Shown here one piece after another: positions 42,488 to 51,389 of a stretch of DNA of 64,000 bases. The notes beneath the pieces were generated by a model. The model worked only from the letters and a program-made list of their open reading frames with translations. It did not search any database and had not been told where the DNA came from. How positions within the stretch are numbered: the stretch's first letter is position 1; every line of letters begins with the position of its first letter. Origin of the DNA: Ignavibacteriales bacterium (lineage in GTDB: Bacteria > Bacteroidota > Ignavibacteria > Ignavibacteriales > SURF-24); assembly GCA_003599415.1 (NCBI GenBank), contig QZKB01000133.1:34481-98480 (forward strand). The letters are read 5' to 3'. A program made the translations under genes and the position numbers.

Positions 42488-44569
42488 CTATTTTATGATT
42501 AAAAATTTTCCTTTTTTAATATCACCGTTGGCTAAATCTTTTACGGTAAACAGATATAAACCGGTTGCAATTGCCTGGTCACTACCAGAAACCAGATCCC
42601 AGGCATGTTCTCCTCCAGACATAGTTTGCATAGCGTCTTTAGCATAAGTTTCAAACCATCTTAAGTCAGAAGAATTACTTGTCTGGTCATGATCAATTCT
42701 TTTTATAACGTCACCTGAAAGTGTGTAGATTGTAATTTCACATTTTGCAGGAAGGTTATAAAAATAAATCTTTCTAAGTCTCTCAGATGAACCATCCCAA
42801 TAAGCATTACCATAATAAGGATTTGGGTAAACGCCAATCTCAACATCTTTATCCGAAGTTGCAGGTGTACCTGGTAAAACGCGTTTTGCATTAACAAGAA
42901 CACTTGATTCAAGACTGCCGAGATTATTATCTGCATCACCTTCATCAAAAGCTGTAACTGAGAATGTGTACTGCCACCCATTCAACAGGTTATCAATTTC
43001 AAACCTGTAATAATATTTTGTTGTATCATCATCAAAAGTTACTGGTGAATCAAGTTTGATATAACTGAAGCCGGTATTATAACCAATTGAATTTCCGGTG
43101 CTGTCAAAATCAGCAACCAGTATCATAGATTCCTGTAAATTCTGCGAAGTTGTAAGATCATAACCTGAGTTAGTTCTGTATATTCTGTAACCTTCAAAGT
43201 CTTTCTTGGATGAAATCGGATCGATTGATTCTTCTGCTCTCTTATTCCAGTAGATTGTTGCTTTCTGGCTTTCTGGAATCACCTTTACTTTTGGAGGAAG
43301 TGGTGGCGACGGTAAAATATAACGGGTAATCTTTCCGTTACCGTCAAGATCTTCTGATGATTCAAGAATACCATTCCCGTTTTTATCTTCACCATTATAT
43401 GCTCTTAATGCCCACCCCGCATTTAAATATAAATTTTTTCTCTGTTCCGGCGAATCAAGCGCCGGTGCATCATATCCGAATTTCTTAGCGCATACAATTG
43501 CATAAGTTACATTAATTGAATCACCGGGAGCAATGCTTGTGTATGGCCCGGAAGACAACATAATTGAACGGTTACTTGGCACTTTCAGATCGGAAGGTTT
43601 AATGCCGATATTATACCTGTTGTTACCACCAAAGTAACCAAGCATTTTTTTGTAGCGGTCATTATCATTTTGAGGAGCAAAAAAGTTTGGATCGGCAGTA
43701 TTTCTGAACTGCCAGCTTACAAAATTTACACTGTCGTATTTCGTATTCGATCCCAGGAATTGAACGCCAAAGTAACTATCTGTAAATCCAATATCACCGG
43801 TCGCATCAAATTCATATGCAATTTTTAATGTATCTGCGTAACCATCACCACCTTTATTAAAAAAGGATGACCCTGTTCTTGGTGAGGTAATATTTGTATT
43901 TCTAACAACTGCATCTGTCCATAAGCCAACATAAACATCATTCACATATTTGCTGGAAGTATTTTTAATCCAGTAATTCATAATCACAAAAAAGTTGGCA
44001 AAGGAATAATTCCATGCATAGCATTCCTGGTGAATTGATAAGCCGAGCGGTACGTGATCGGTTATTAACTCTCCGTTTGAGAGTGTAAGATTTGTATCTA
44101 CATAATCCATCACAAAATCCTGGTGAGAAATTGCGTTAGGACTAAAATATTTTGAGTCAAGCAGAGATGATCTTTCTACAACTTTACTGCCTTCATCATT
44201 TGTAAATTCAAATCCGCCGCCGCGTACAGATACAGAAGCTGCATCAACTGCGGCAGTTGTAACATACGGTCCGCTTTTACCGTTTCCATTTGCGTCATTA
44301 CTAATATAACCGCCAATCCATAAACCGCCGTCAAAAACATGCTCAATTCCACTGCCCAAAGGATATTCGCAGGATGGCTGATCCGGCCACAAACTGAAGC
44401 CATGACCATAACTGCCAAAATTTGTTACGGTCAAACCAATGTTGCCAACATTTGTATATTTTGAGTTATCATCATCGAGAGTTTTTGCGAGCCTGGTTTC
44501 ATCATTACCATTATTCTGGGCAAATAAGGAAGAAAAACAAAGCAGAAATAGTATAGTTCTAAATTTCAT
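42488..44569 (-). CDS. Large secreted protein with Fn3-like segment and C-terminal sorting-like domain
   Basis: Signal peptide; VEIGVYPNPYYGNAYWDGSSERLRKIYFYNLPAKCEITIYTLSGDVIKRI...GKFLIIK. Confidence 0.65.
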   Translation of the reverse strand: MKFRTILFLLCFSSLFAQNNGNDETRLAKTLDDDNSKYTNVGNIGLTVTNFGSYGHGFSLWPDQPSCEYPLGSGIEHVFDGGLWIGGYISNDANGNGKSGPYVTTAAVDAASVSVRGGGFEFTNDEGSKVVERSSLLDSKYFSPNAISHQDFVMDYVDTNLTLSNGELITDHVPLGLSIHQECYAWNYSFANFFVIMNYWIKNTSSKYVNDVYVGLWTDAVVRNTNITSPRTGSSFFNKGGDGYADTLKIAYEFDATGDIGFTDSYFGVQFLGSNTKYDSVNFVSWQFRNTADPNFFAPQNDNDRYKKMLGYFGGNNRYNIGIKPSDLKVPSNRSIMLSSGPYTSIAPGDSINVTYAIVCAKKFGYDAPALDSPEQRKNLYLNAGWALRAYNGEDKNGNGILESSEDLDGNGKITRYILPSPPLPPKVKVIPESQKATIYWNKRAEESIDPISSKKDFEGYRIYRTNSGYDLTTSQNLQESMILVADFDSTGNSIGYNTGFSYIKLDSPVTFDDDTTKYYYRFEIDNLLNGWQYTFSVTAFDEGDADNNLGSLESSVLVNAKRVLPGTPATSDKDVEIGVYPNPYYGNAYWDGSSERLRKIYFYNLPAKCEITIYTLSGDVIKRIDHDQTSNSSDLRWFETYAKDAMQTMSGGEHAWDLVSGSDQAIATGLYLFTVKDLANGDIKKGKFLIIK

Positions 44570-44715
44570 TAAGATTATTTTTTTAGTCTTTTAGGACAAG
44601 AAAAATAGCGAATAAGGGCATCGATATCAATAGATAAAATGTTATTTAAAGGTTAAGAGTTTATTGTTTTATTTAGCAATTTAAGTATCTTTTTTTCTAA
44701 CAGATTGAGCTAAAA

Positions 44716-45744
44716 ATGAAAGCATTCGTGATTAACGAAATCAAAAATCTTTCTGTCGATATGAGACCATTAGAAAGTATTGAACTACCGGAACCAAAAC
44801 CTGAACAAGATGAAATAGTTATCAAGGTTTCTGCATGTGGAGTTTGCCACACTGAGCTTGATGAAATTGAAGGAAGAACTCCGCCGCCTAAGTTTCCGGT
44901 TGTGCCCGGTCATCAGATAGTCGGAAAAGTTATCCATACCGGTAAGTATGTAAAGAAATTCAAAGTAGGAAGCAGAGTTGGAATTGGATGGATAAACTCA
45001 TCATGTGGCAATTGTGAACATTGTTTGCAAGGCAATGATAATTTGTGCAATGAATTTAAAGCTACTGGAAGAGATGTTAATGGCGGTTATGCAGAGTTTA
45101 CCAAAGTAAAAGAAAACTATGCTTTTGATATTCCGGGGTTCTTAAGTGATGCTGAAGCTGCTCCCCTGCTTTGTGCAGGTGCAATCGGGTATCGCTCGTT
45201 GAGATTAACAAACCTGAATAATAACCAGATATTAGGATTAACAGGATTTGGTGCCTCTGCTCATCTTGTTCTTAAAGTCGCAAAATATCTTTATAAGGAT
45301 TTGAAAGTTTTTGTTTTTGCAAGGAGCGAAAAAGAAAGAGAATTTGCAAAAGAACTTGGTGCTGATTGGACGGGAGATACTGATGAGACTCCGCCTGAGA
45401 TGATTAACTCAATTATTGATACTACTCCTGTCTGGAAACCAATTGTTAAAGCTTTGGAATTTCTACAACCCGGAGGTAGATTAGTTATAAATGCAATCCG
45501 CAAAGAAAGCATTGATAAAAGCGAATTACTGAATATTAATTATGAAAAACATCTTTGGATGGAAAAAGAAATTAAAAGTGTTGCCAACGTTGCCAGTAAA
45601 GATATTTCAGAATTTCTTGAAGTCGTTTCAAGATTAAAAATTAAACCGGAAGTTGAGTTATATAATCTTGAAGATGCAAATATAGCATTAGTTGACTTGA
45701 AGGAAAGAAGAATACGAGGGGCAAAGGTATTGGTGATTAAATAA
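44716..45744 (+). CDS. Zinc-dependent alcohol dehydrogenase family protein
   Basis: GVCHTELDEIEGRTPPPKFPVVPGHQIVGKV; four-Cys zinc site SCGNCEHCLQGNDNLC. Confidence 0.9.
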   Translation: MKAFVINEIKNLSVDMRPLESIELPEPKPEQDEIVIKVSACGVCHTELDEIEGRTPPPKFPVVPGHQIVGKVIHTGKYVKKFKVGSRVGIGWINSSCGNCEHCLQGNDNLCNEFKATGRDVNGGYAEFTKVKENYAFDIPGFLSDAEAAPLLCAGAIGYRSLRLTNLNNNQILGLTGFGASAHLVLKVAKYLYKDLKVFVFARSEKEREFAKELGADWTGDTDETPPEMINSIIDTTPVWKPIVKALEFLQPGGRLVINAIRKESIDKSELLNINYEKHLWMEKEIKSVANVASKDISEFLEVVSRLKIKPEVELYNLEDANIALVDLKERRIRGAKVLVIK

Positions 45745-45750
45745 TTATTT

Positions 45751-45816
45751 TCTTTGTGCCTTCGCATCTTAGCGGTATAAAGGTTTACCTCACCGCTAAG
45801 ACACAAAGACGCTAAG
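45751..45816. repeat. Intergenic long inverted repeat between convergent genes
   Basis: TCTTAGCGGT (45767-45776) perfectly complementary to ACCGCTAAGA (45792-45801); flanks CTTTGTGCCTTCGCA / CACAAAGACGCTAAG partly complementary. Confidence 0.7.
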
Positions 45817-45823
45817 TTAAAGT

Positions 45824-46408
45824 TTATGCAATAGCATTTACTGCTTCCGCTAACTCCATTCCCTTCTTAAGGGCTTCTTCATTAAGCGGAATTAAATGAT
45901 GATATCTTTCAGGCAAAACTTTCTTTAAACCTTTCAGAATGTTTTCGAATTCTATAATTGGTTTCTTCTTCAAGAAAGCACCAAGCATAATCATATTAAG
46001 AATTTTTGTATTCTTCATTTTTGCAGCTTCATTAGCAGCATCAATTCCCACAATATCAATATCTGTTCTTGTGGGAGGATTAACTGCGGCAGAAGTATCA
46101 TATAAAAGAAGTCCGCCCGGTTTAACCGCTTTTTCAAATTTATCAATTGAAGGCTGATTCAATGCGATGACAGTATCAAATTTTGTAAGTATAGGTGAAC
46201 TGATTTCCTTATCGCTTACAATAACAATACAATTCGCAGTTCCGCCGCGCATTTCAGGTCCGTAGGAAGGCATCCAGCTTACTTCTTTGTCTTCCATTAC
46301 TCCTGAGTAACAAAGTATTTGTCCCATTGAAAGAACACCCTGCCCGCCGAATCCGGCAATTACCATTTCTTCTGTTCCGGAAAAATTAAACTTCATTGTA
46401 TTAGTCAT
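45824..46408 (-). CDS. 2-oxoacid:ferredoxin oxidoreductase, gamma subunit
   Basis: MVIAGFGGQGVLSMGQILCYSGV...VSWMPSYGPEMRGGTANCIVIVSD; start MTNTMKF after AAAGGAGG. Confidence 0.92.
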   Translation of the reverse strand: MTNTMKFNFSGTEEMVIAGFGGQGVLSMGQILCYSGVMEDKEVSWMPSYGPEMRGGTANCIVIVSDKEISSPILTKFDTVIALNQPSIDKFEKAVKPGGLLLYDTSAAVNPPTRTDIDIVGIDAANEAAKMKNTKILNMIMLGAFLKKKPIIEFENILKGLKKVLPERYHHLIPLNEEALKKGMELAEAVNAIA

Positions 46409-46409
46409 A

Positions 46410-47231
46410 CTATTTTCCCTCCTTTGGAACTTTGATATCACCAAGTGGATAATAAGGGAGCATATTTTCTTCGAGCCATTTATTTGCTGCTAATGGTGTC
46501 ATTTTCCAGTTTGAAGGGCAGTTTGAAACCAATTCCACAAAGCTTAATCCTTTATTTAATTTCTGGTATTCAAATCCTTTGAGAATAGCCTTCTTAGCTT
46601 TACGGACATTTGCAGGAGTATTTAATGCCTGACGTGTACAGTAATAAACTCCGGGAAGCTGTGCGACAAGTTCGGTTATCTTTAATGGATTACCCATTGT
46701 AACGACATCTCTTCCAAATGGTGATGTAGTTGATTTCATTCCGGGTAAAGTAGTAGGTGCCATTTGTCCGCCTGTCATTCCATATATTCCATTGTTTATA
46801 AAAACGATAAGAATATTTTCACCGCGGTTACATGTATGAATTGTCTCTCCTGTACCTATTGCAGCAAGATCACCATCACCCTGGTATGAGAATACATATT
46901 TTTCCGGCATAACTCTTTTAATGCCGGTAGCCACAGCAGAGGCTCTTCCGTGTGCAGCCTCCTGCATATCAATATTAAAATAATGATATGCAAAAACGGA
47001 ACAACCGACAGGTGCAACCCCAATTGTTTCAGATTGTATTCCAAGTTCACTGATTACTTCTGCAATAATTCTATGTGCAACACCATGACCGCAGCCAGGG
47101 CAATAATGGAAAGGAGTATCCGTTAAGGTTTCAGGTTTTTCGTAAACAAGATTATCCTTGACACAAACGCTTTCTTCTGCAATAACATTTTCGTAATGCT
47201 TTTCTTCTTCTAATAAAATTTTCTCGTTCAT
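46410..47231 (-). CDS. 2-oxoacid:ferredoxin oxidoreductase, TPP-binding beta subunit
   Basis: FHYCPGCGHGVAHRIIAEVI; YQGDGDLAAIGTGETIHTCNRGENILIVFINNGIYGMTGGQMAPTT. Confidence 0.93.
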   Translation of the reverse strand: MNEKILLEEEKHYENVIAEESVCVKDNLVYEKPETLTDTPFHYCPGCGHGVAHRIIAEVISELGIQSETIGVAPVGCSVFAYHYFNIDMQEAAHGRASAVATGIKRVMPEKYVFSYQGDGDLAAIGTGETIHTCNRGENILIVFINNGIYGMTGGQMAPTTLPGMKSTTSPFGRDVVTMGNPLKITELVAQLPGVYYCTRQALNTPANVRKAKKAILKGFEYQKLNKGLSFVELVSNCPSNWKMTPLAANKWLEENMLPYYPLGDIKVPKEGK

Positions 47232-48301
47232 ACTAATTCTCCTACAAACTTTTCTTCAAGTTTAGCAAGTACTTCTTCCGGTGATGGAATTATTCCACCC
47301 ATTCTGCCATGGAACTCAACGGGTACTTTGCCGTTAACAGCTAATCTAACATCTTCAACCATTTGACCAGCGTTCATCTCAATATCAAGTATTCCTTTAA
47401 TACTATTTGTAAGGTTTGTTATTTCATCATGAGGAAACGGGAACAGAGTTTTGGGTCGGAACACACCAACTTTAATTCCTTTTTCCCTTGCAAGCTGCGC
47501 TGCCTTATGGCAAACACGGGCTACTAAACCATACGCTGTTAGTATATAATCAGCATCATCACACATATATTTTTCAAATCTTGTCTCTTCATTTTCAATT
47601 TCCTTATATTTTTTCTGGAGATGAATATTTATTTCCTCCATCTTATCAGGTTCCATATTAAGCGAAGTAATATAATTTCTTTCACGGGTTTTAGGTTTAC
47701 CAACAGTTGCCCAGGGTTCTATTGTAGTTTTTCTTGGCTGCTGTTCAAAAAGTTCAACCTTTTCCATCATCTGACCAATTGCACCATCAGCAAGAATCAT
47801 AACCGGATTTCTCCACTTGAATGCAAGTTCAAATCCCAGTTTAACAAAATCCACCATTTCCTGAACAGTAGATGGAGCAAGAACAATCATTCTATAGTCA
47901 CCGTGTCCGCCACCTTTAACAGCCTGGAAATAATCTCCTTGTGAAGGTTGAATTGTACCCAAACCAGGACCGCCTCTGACAACATTTACAAGTAAACAAG
48001 GAAGTTCAGCGCAGGCAATATAAGAAATGCCTTCCTGCATTAAACTTATACCAGGGCTCGATGATGAAGTCATTGCAAGTTTACCACATCCTGCAGCGCC
48101 ATAAATCATATTTATAGCAGCAACTTCACTTTCAGCCTGAAGTATAACCATTCCTGTTCTTTTAGTAGCTTCCTGACTTAAATATTCAAGAACTTCTGAT
48201 TGTGGAGTTATTGGATAACCGAAATAAGCATCGCAACCGCTGCGTATTGCAGCCTCTGCCATAGCCTCGTTGCCTTTCATTAATCTTAGTTCTTTTTTCA
48301 T
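47228..48301 (-). CDS. 2-oxoacid:ferredoxin oxidoreductase, alpha subunit (VorB/KorA-like)
   Basis: MKGNEAMAEAAIRSGCDAYFGYPITPQSEVLEYLS; TSSSSPGISLMQEGISYIACAELPCLLVNVVRGGPGLGTIQPSQGDYFQAVKGGGHGDYR. Confidence 0.92.
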   Translation of the reverse strand: MKKELRLMKGNEAMAEAAIRSGCDAYFGYPITPQSEVLEYLSQEATKRTGMVILQAESEVAAINMIYGAAGCGKLAMTSSSSPGISLMQEGISYIACAELPCLLVNVVRGGPGLGTIQPSQGDYFQAVKGGGHGDYRMIVLAPSTVQEMVDFVKLGFELAFKWRNPVMILADGAIGQMMEKVELFEQQPRKTTIEPWATVGKPKTRERNYITSLNMEPDKMEEINIHLQKKYKEIENEETRFEKYMCDDADYILTAYGLVARVCHKAAQLAREKGIKVGVFRPKTLFPFPHDEITNLTNSIKGILDIEMNAGQMVEDVRLAVNGKVPVEFHGRMGGIIPSPEEVLAKLEEKFVGELV

Positions 48302-48585
48302 GTTGTCACCGTTACTGTTATATCTTTAGTTACATTAGTTATGGTTGCCACCGGGTCTTTTTTATCTAAAGTTTTTCGGTAAACTTTAATTATACCTTCG
48401 GGGCAAACCAAAGCACAGTTTGTACAGCCGGTGCAGTTATCCTCCACCTTAACAATAAAGTGATAACCTTTTGAGTTGATTTTCCTGGATAGTTCGAGGG
48501 AGTCTTGTGGACATGCAGCAGCGCATAACTCGCAGCCTTTGCATTTCTCAATATCAATCCAGATATCACCTTTTACTTTTGCCAT
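48298..48585 (-). CDS. 4Fe-4S ferredoxin-type delta subunit of the 2-oxoacid oxidoreductase
   Basis: CKGCELCAAACPQDSL and CTGCTNCALVCPEG. Confidence 0.92.
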   Translation of the reverse strand: MAKVKGDIWIDIEKCKGCELCAAACPQDSLELSRKINSKGYHFIVKVEDNCTGCTNCALVCPEGIIKVYRKTLDKKDPVATITNVTKDITVTVTT

Positions 48586-48606
48586 TTTTCACCTATGATT
48601 TAATAA

Positions 48607-48639
48607 ACAAAAAAGGTTACTAATTGTGTTAGTAACCTT
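48607..48639 (-). terminator. Terminator/attenuator hairpin upstream of the 2-oxoacid:ferredoxin oxidoreductase operon
   Basis: Minus strand AAGGTTACTAA-CACAA-TTAGTAACCTT (11 bp) followed by TTTTG; about 22 nt from the hairpin to the ferredoxin gene start region. Confidence 0.75.
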
Positions 48640-48715
48640 CACATTGGTTTAAATTTCCAACTAAAATGAATAGAATATTAAGGACGATTACATTTATAAA
48701 ATTAAATAATGACAT
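48629..48715 (-). CDS. Putative leader peptide, 28 aa: MSLFNFINVIVLNILFILVGNLNQCEGY
   Basis: ATG at 48715 after AGAAAGG; 12 of 28 residues are Ile/Leu/Val; TAA stop (48631-48629) lies in the 5' arm of the hairpin. Codon-by-codon translation; too short for the ORF track. Confidence 0.45.
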   Translation of the reverse strand: MSLFNFINVIVLNILFILVGNLNQCEGY

Positions 48716-48772
48716 TTACCTTTCTTCTCTTTTGATGCTAAATTACATTTTTCTTAATTGAAAAAAAAGAGT

Positions 48773-49672
48773 TTACAATTCAGCATGTTTATGTGCATGA
48801 TAAGAGCTTCTGACCAATGGACTTGATTCAACAGCTTTGAATCCCATTTCCAGTCCTTTTGTCTTGTACATACCGAATTCTTCCAAAGTAACATACCTGT
48901 CAACCGGTAAATGAATTTTTGTCGGTTGAAGATATTGTCCAATCGTTAATATATCACATCCGTGCTCACGCAAATCTTTCATAAGTTCTACGACTTCTTC
49001 AGGTTGTTCACCAATTCCAACCATAATTCCGCTTTTGGTTTTTAATCCTTTATTCTTGAACCATCTTATCAACTCCAGACTTCTTTCATATTTAGCCTGA
49101 GGTCTTACTGCATGATATAATCTTGGTACAGTCTCAAGGTTATGATTCAGAATGTCCGGAGGATTCTTCATTATTATTTCAAATGCTTCTTCATCACCTT
49201 TAAAATCAGGAATGAGTATTTCAATTGTGCATCCTGGCTTTTTGTTTCTTATCATTCTAACAGTTTCAGAAAATATTGATGCACCGCCATCTTTAAGTTC
49301 ATCACGATTAACTGAAGTTATAACTACATGATTGAGATTCAGTTCTTCTACTGCTTCGCTAACTCGTCTTGGTTCATCAAGATCAAGTTCGTTTGGTAAA
49401 CCAACTTTAACGTTACAAAAACCGCAACTACGGGTACAGGTATCACCAAGAATCATAAATGTAGCTGTCCTGTTATTCCAGCATTCGCCCATATTCGGAC
49501 ATTTAGCTTCTTCGCAAACTGTATGAAGCTTTGATTTTCTCATCAGGGCAAGAACATCTTTATAATTATCACCTGAAGGTAAACGGACTTTTAACCATTC
49601 AGGGCGATGACCCAAATCTTTTTTTTCCTTTTCTACCTGCTCTTTAAATTCTCTTTGATGCTGATTTATCAA
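48773..49672 (-). CDS. lipA: Lipoyl synthase
   Basis: CEEAKCPNMGECWNNRTATFMILGDTCTRSCGFCNVK; C-terminal VRSSYHA. Confidence 0.97.
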   Translation of the reverse strand: MINQHQREFKEQVEKEKKDLGHRPEWLKVRLPSGDNYKDVLALMRKSKLHTVCEEAKCPNMGECWNNRTATFMILGDTCTRSCGFCNVKVGLPNELDLDEPRRVSEAVEELNLNHVVITSVNRDELKDGGASIFSETVRMIRNKKPGCTIEILIPDFKGDEEAFEIIMKNPPDILNHNLETVPRLYHAVRPQAKYERSLELIRWFKNKGLKTKSGIMVGIGEQPEEVVELMKDLREHGCDILTIGQYLQPTKIHLPVDRYVTLEEFGMYKTKGLEMGFKAVESSPLVRSSYHAHKHAEL

Positions 49673-49698
49673 TTTTAGAAAACCTTTCTTTATTAAAA

Positions 49699-51342
49699 CT
49701 ACATTATACTAAAATCAAAATTTTCCAGATAATCTTTAACATATTTTAAAAATCTGCCGCTTAACATTCCATCAACCAATCTGTGGTCATGACTCAATGA
49801 TAAATACATCATTGGTTTTATAGTTATTGAGTCAATACCTTCTATTTCAACAACAACCGGTCTTTTTGTTACAGCTCCTACGCCAAGTATAGCCACTTCC
49901 GGCTGGTTTATTATCGGTGTTCCGAATAAAGAACCAAAAACGCCGTAATTAGTTATTGTAAATGTACCACCGGTAATATCATCTACCGATAATTTTTTTG
50001 TTTTTGCTTTGTTAGTAAGATCCACCAGGGCTTTTGCCAATCCTTTTATGTTTTTTTCATCGGCGTTTTTTATGTTAGGAACAATTAAACCGTTTGGTTC
50101 AAGAGCAACAGCAAAGCCAAGGTTAATATGCTTTTTTAAGACAATATTAGTGCCATCGATAGAAGCATTAACATAAGGATAGTGCTTTAACGCTTTAATT
50201 ACAGCAAACGCAATAAAAGGCAGATAGGTCAGCTTTACATTTTCTCTCTTAAGGTAAACATCTTTATTGTTTTTGATAAAATTATGAATCTTTGACATGT
50301 CAATTTCATTTATTGCCGCCACGTGAACCGATGTGTCCCTGCTTTTAACCATATGCTGCATAATTTTCTGGCGGATATTATCCATGGGTTCCTTGATAAA
50401 ATCCTCATCTTCTTTCCACTGTACTTTATTTTCAGTTTTAATTTTTTCAATTGGTTCTACTGAGATAGCGAGTTTCTTAACAGGTATGTTCTTTCTGTTT
50501 TCCAGGTAAGTAAAAATATCTTTTTTTGTCACCCTGTTTTCAATTCCGGTGCCTTTGATGTTCTCTAATTCTTCAAAACTAATATTTTCCTTTTGTGCGA
50601 TACTTAAAACCAATGGAGAATAAAATTTATTACCAGGTTTATTCCTAAGAGATTGAGGAGAAACTGTATCAAATCCTTCAATAACATTAGCAGATGAATC
50701 TGAAAAGGCGGCAGATTCAACAAATTCCATTTTAGTTTGTTTATTTTGAATTTCAGGTTCAGGAGTTATTCCTCCTTTAGCAGAAATTTTTGCAACTATA
50801 GTTCCCACATAAACTGTCTCCTGCTCGCCCACAAGAATCTCTGTAATAGTACCTTCTTCCGGAGATGGTATTTCGGTATCTACTTTATCAGTCGTAATTT
50901 CAAAAAGTATTTCGTCTTTCTTTACAGCATCACCGGCTTTTTTATGCCATTTGATGATTGTACCTTCCATAACAGATTCACCCATTTTAGGCATTGGAAT
51001 TTCTATTATAGCTCCCCCAACCTGTTTAGTAGAAAATGCTTCCGCCGGTTTGCTTTCTTCAGCAGGATTATCAGGTCCAGGACTTTCCGCTTTAAAATTA
51101 TTTATATCAGTTTCAAGAGTAGCAACAACTGTATCAACTGCAACAGTTTCCTGTTCAAAAACTTTTATATCAACTAAAATACCATCGTTGGGTGATGGAA
51201 TTTCCGTATCAACTTTATCAGTAGAAATTTCAAAAATAATTTCATCTTTTTTTACAGCATCGCCAACTTTCTTATGCCATTTTATTATTGTGCCTTCATT
51301 GATGCTCTCTCCCATCTTGGGCATTATAATATTAATTTTCAT
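49699..51342 (-). CDS. Dihydrolipoamide acyltransferase E2 of a 2-oxoacid dehydrogenase complex (two lipoyl domains)
   Basis: Two EI(S/T)TDKVDTEIPSP lipoyl motifs; SHDHRLVDGMLSGRFLKYV. Start refined to MKINIIMPKMGES; the upstream ORF extension derives from a repeat. Confidence 0.95.
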   Translation of the reverse strand: MKINIIMPKMGESINEGTIIKWHKKVGDAVKKDEIIFEISTDKVDTEIPSPNDGILVDIKVFEQETVAVDTVVATLETDINNFKAESPGPDNPAEESKPAEAFSTKQVGGAIIEIPMPKMGESVMEGTIIKWHKKAGDAVKKDEILFEITTDKVDTEIPSPEEGTITEILVGEQETVYVGTIVAKISAKGGITPEPEIQNKQTKMEFVESAAFSDSSANVIEGFDTVSPQSLRNKPGNKFYSPLVLSIAQKENISFEELENIKGTGIENRVTKKDIFTYLENRKNIPVKKLAISVEPIEKIKTENKVQWKEDEDFIKEPMDNIRQKIMQHMVKSRDTSVHVAAINEIDMSKIHNFIKNNKDVYLKRENVKLTYLPFIAFAVIKALKHYPYVNASIDGTNIVLKKHINLGFAVALEPNGLIVPNIKNADEKNIKGLAKALVDLTNKAKTKKLSVDDITGGTFTITNYGVFGSLFGTPIINQPEVAILGVGAVTKRPVVVEIEGIDSITIKPMMYLSLSHDHRLVDGMLSGRFLKYVKDYLENFDFSIM

Positions 51343-51350
51343 ATTAGAAG

Positions 51351-51380
51351 CCTCTCCCAAACCCTCTCCCAAGGAGAGGG
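51351..51380 (-). repeat. GAGAGGG-type short palindromic repeat between E1 and E2 genes
   Basis: Minus strand CCCTCTCCTTGGGAGAGGGTTTGGGAGAGG; translates to SLGEGLGE in the ORF extension. Confidence 0.65.
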
Positions 51381-51389
51381 CTTTTAATT

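Noticed and set aside
31354-44569. Interpretation as the type IX secretion machinery itself
   Set aside because: Only substrates and a PorV/PorQ-like barrel are present; no recognisable porK/L/M/N or sov genes.
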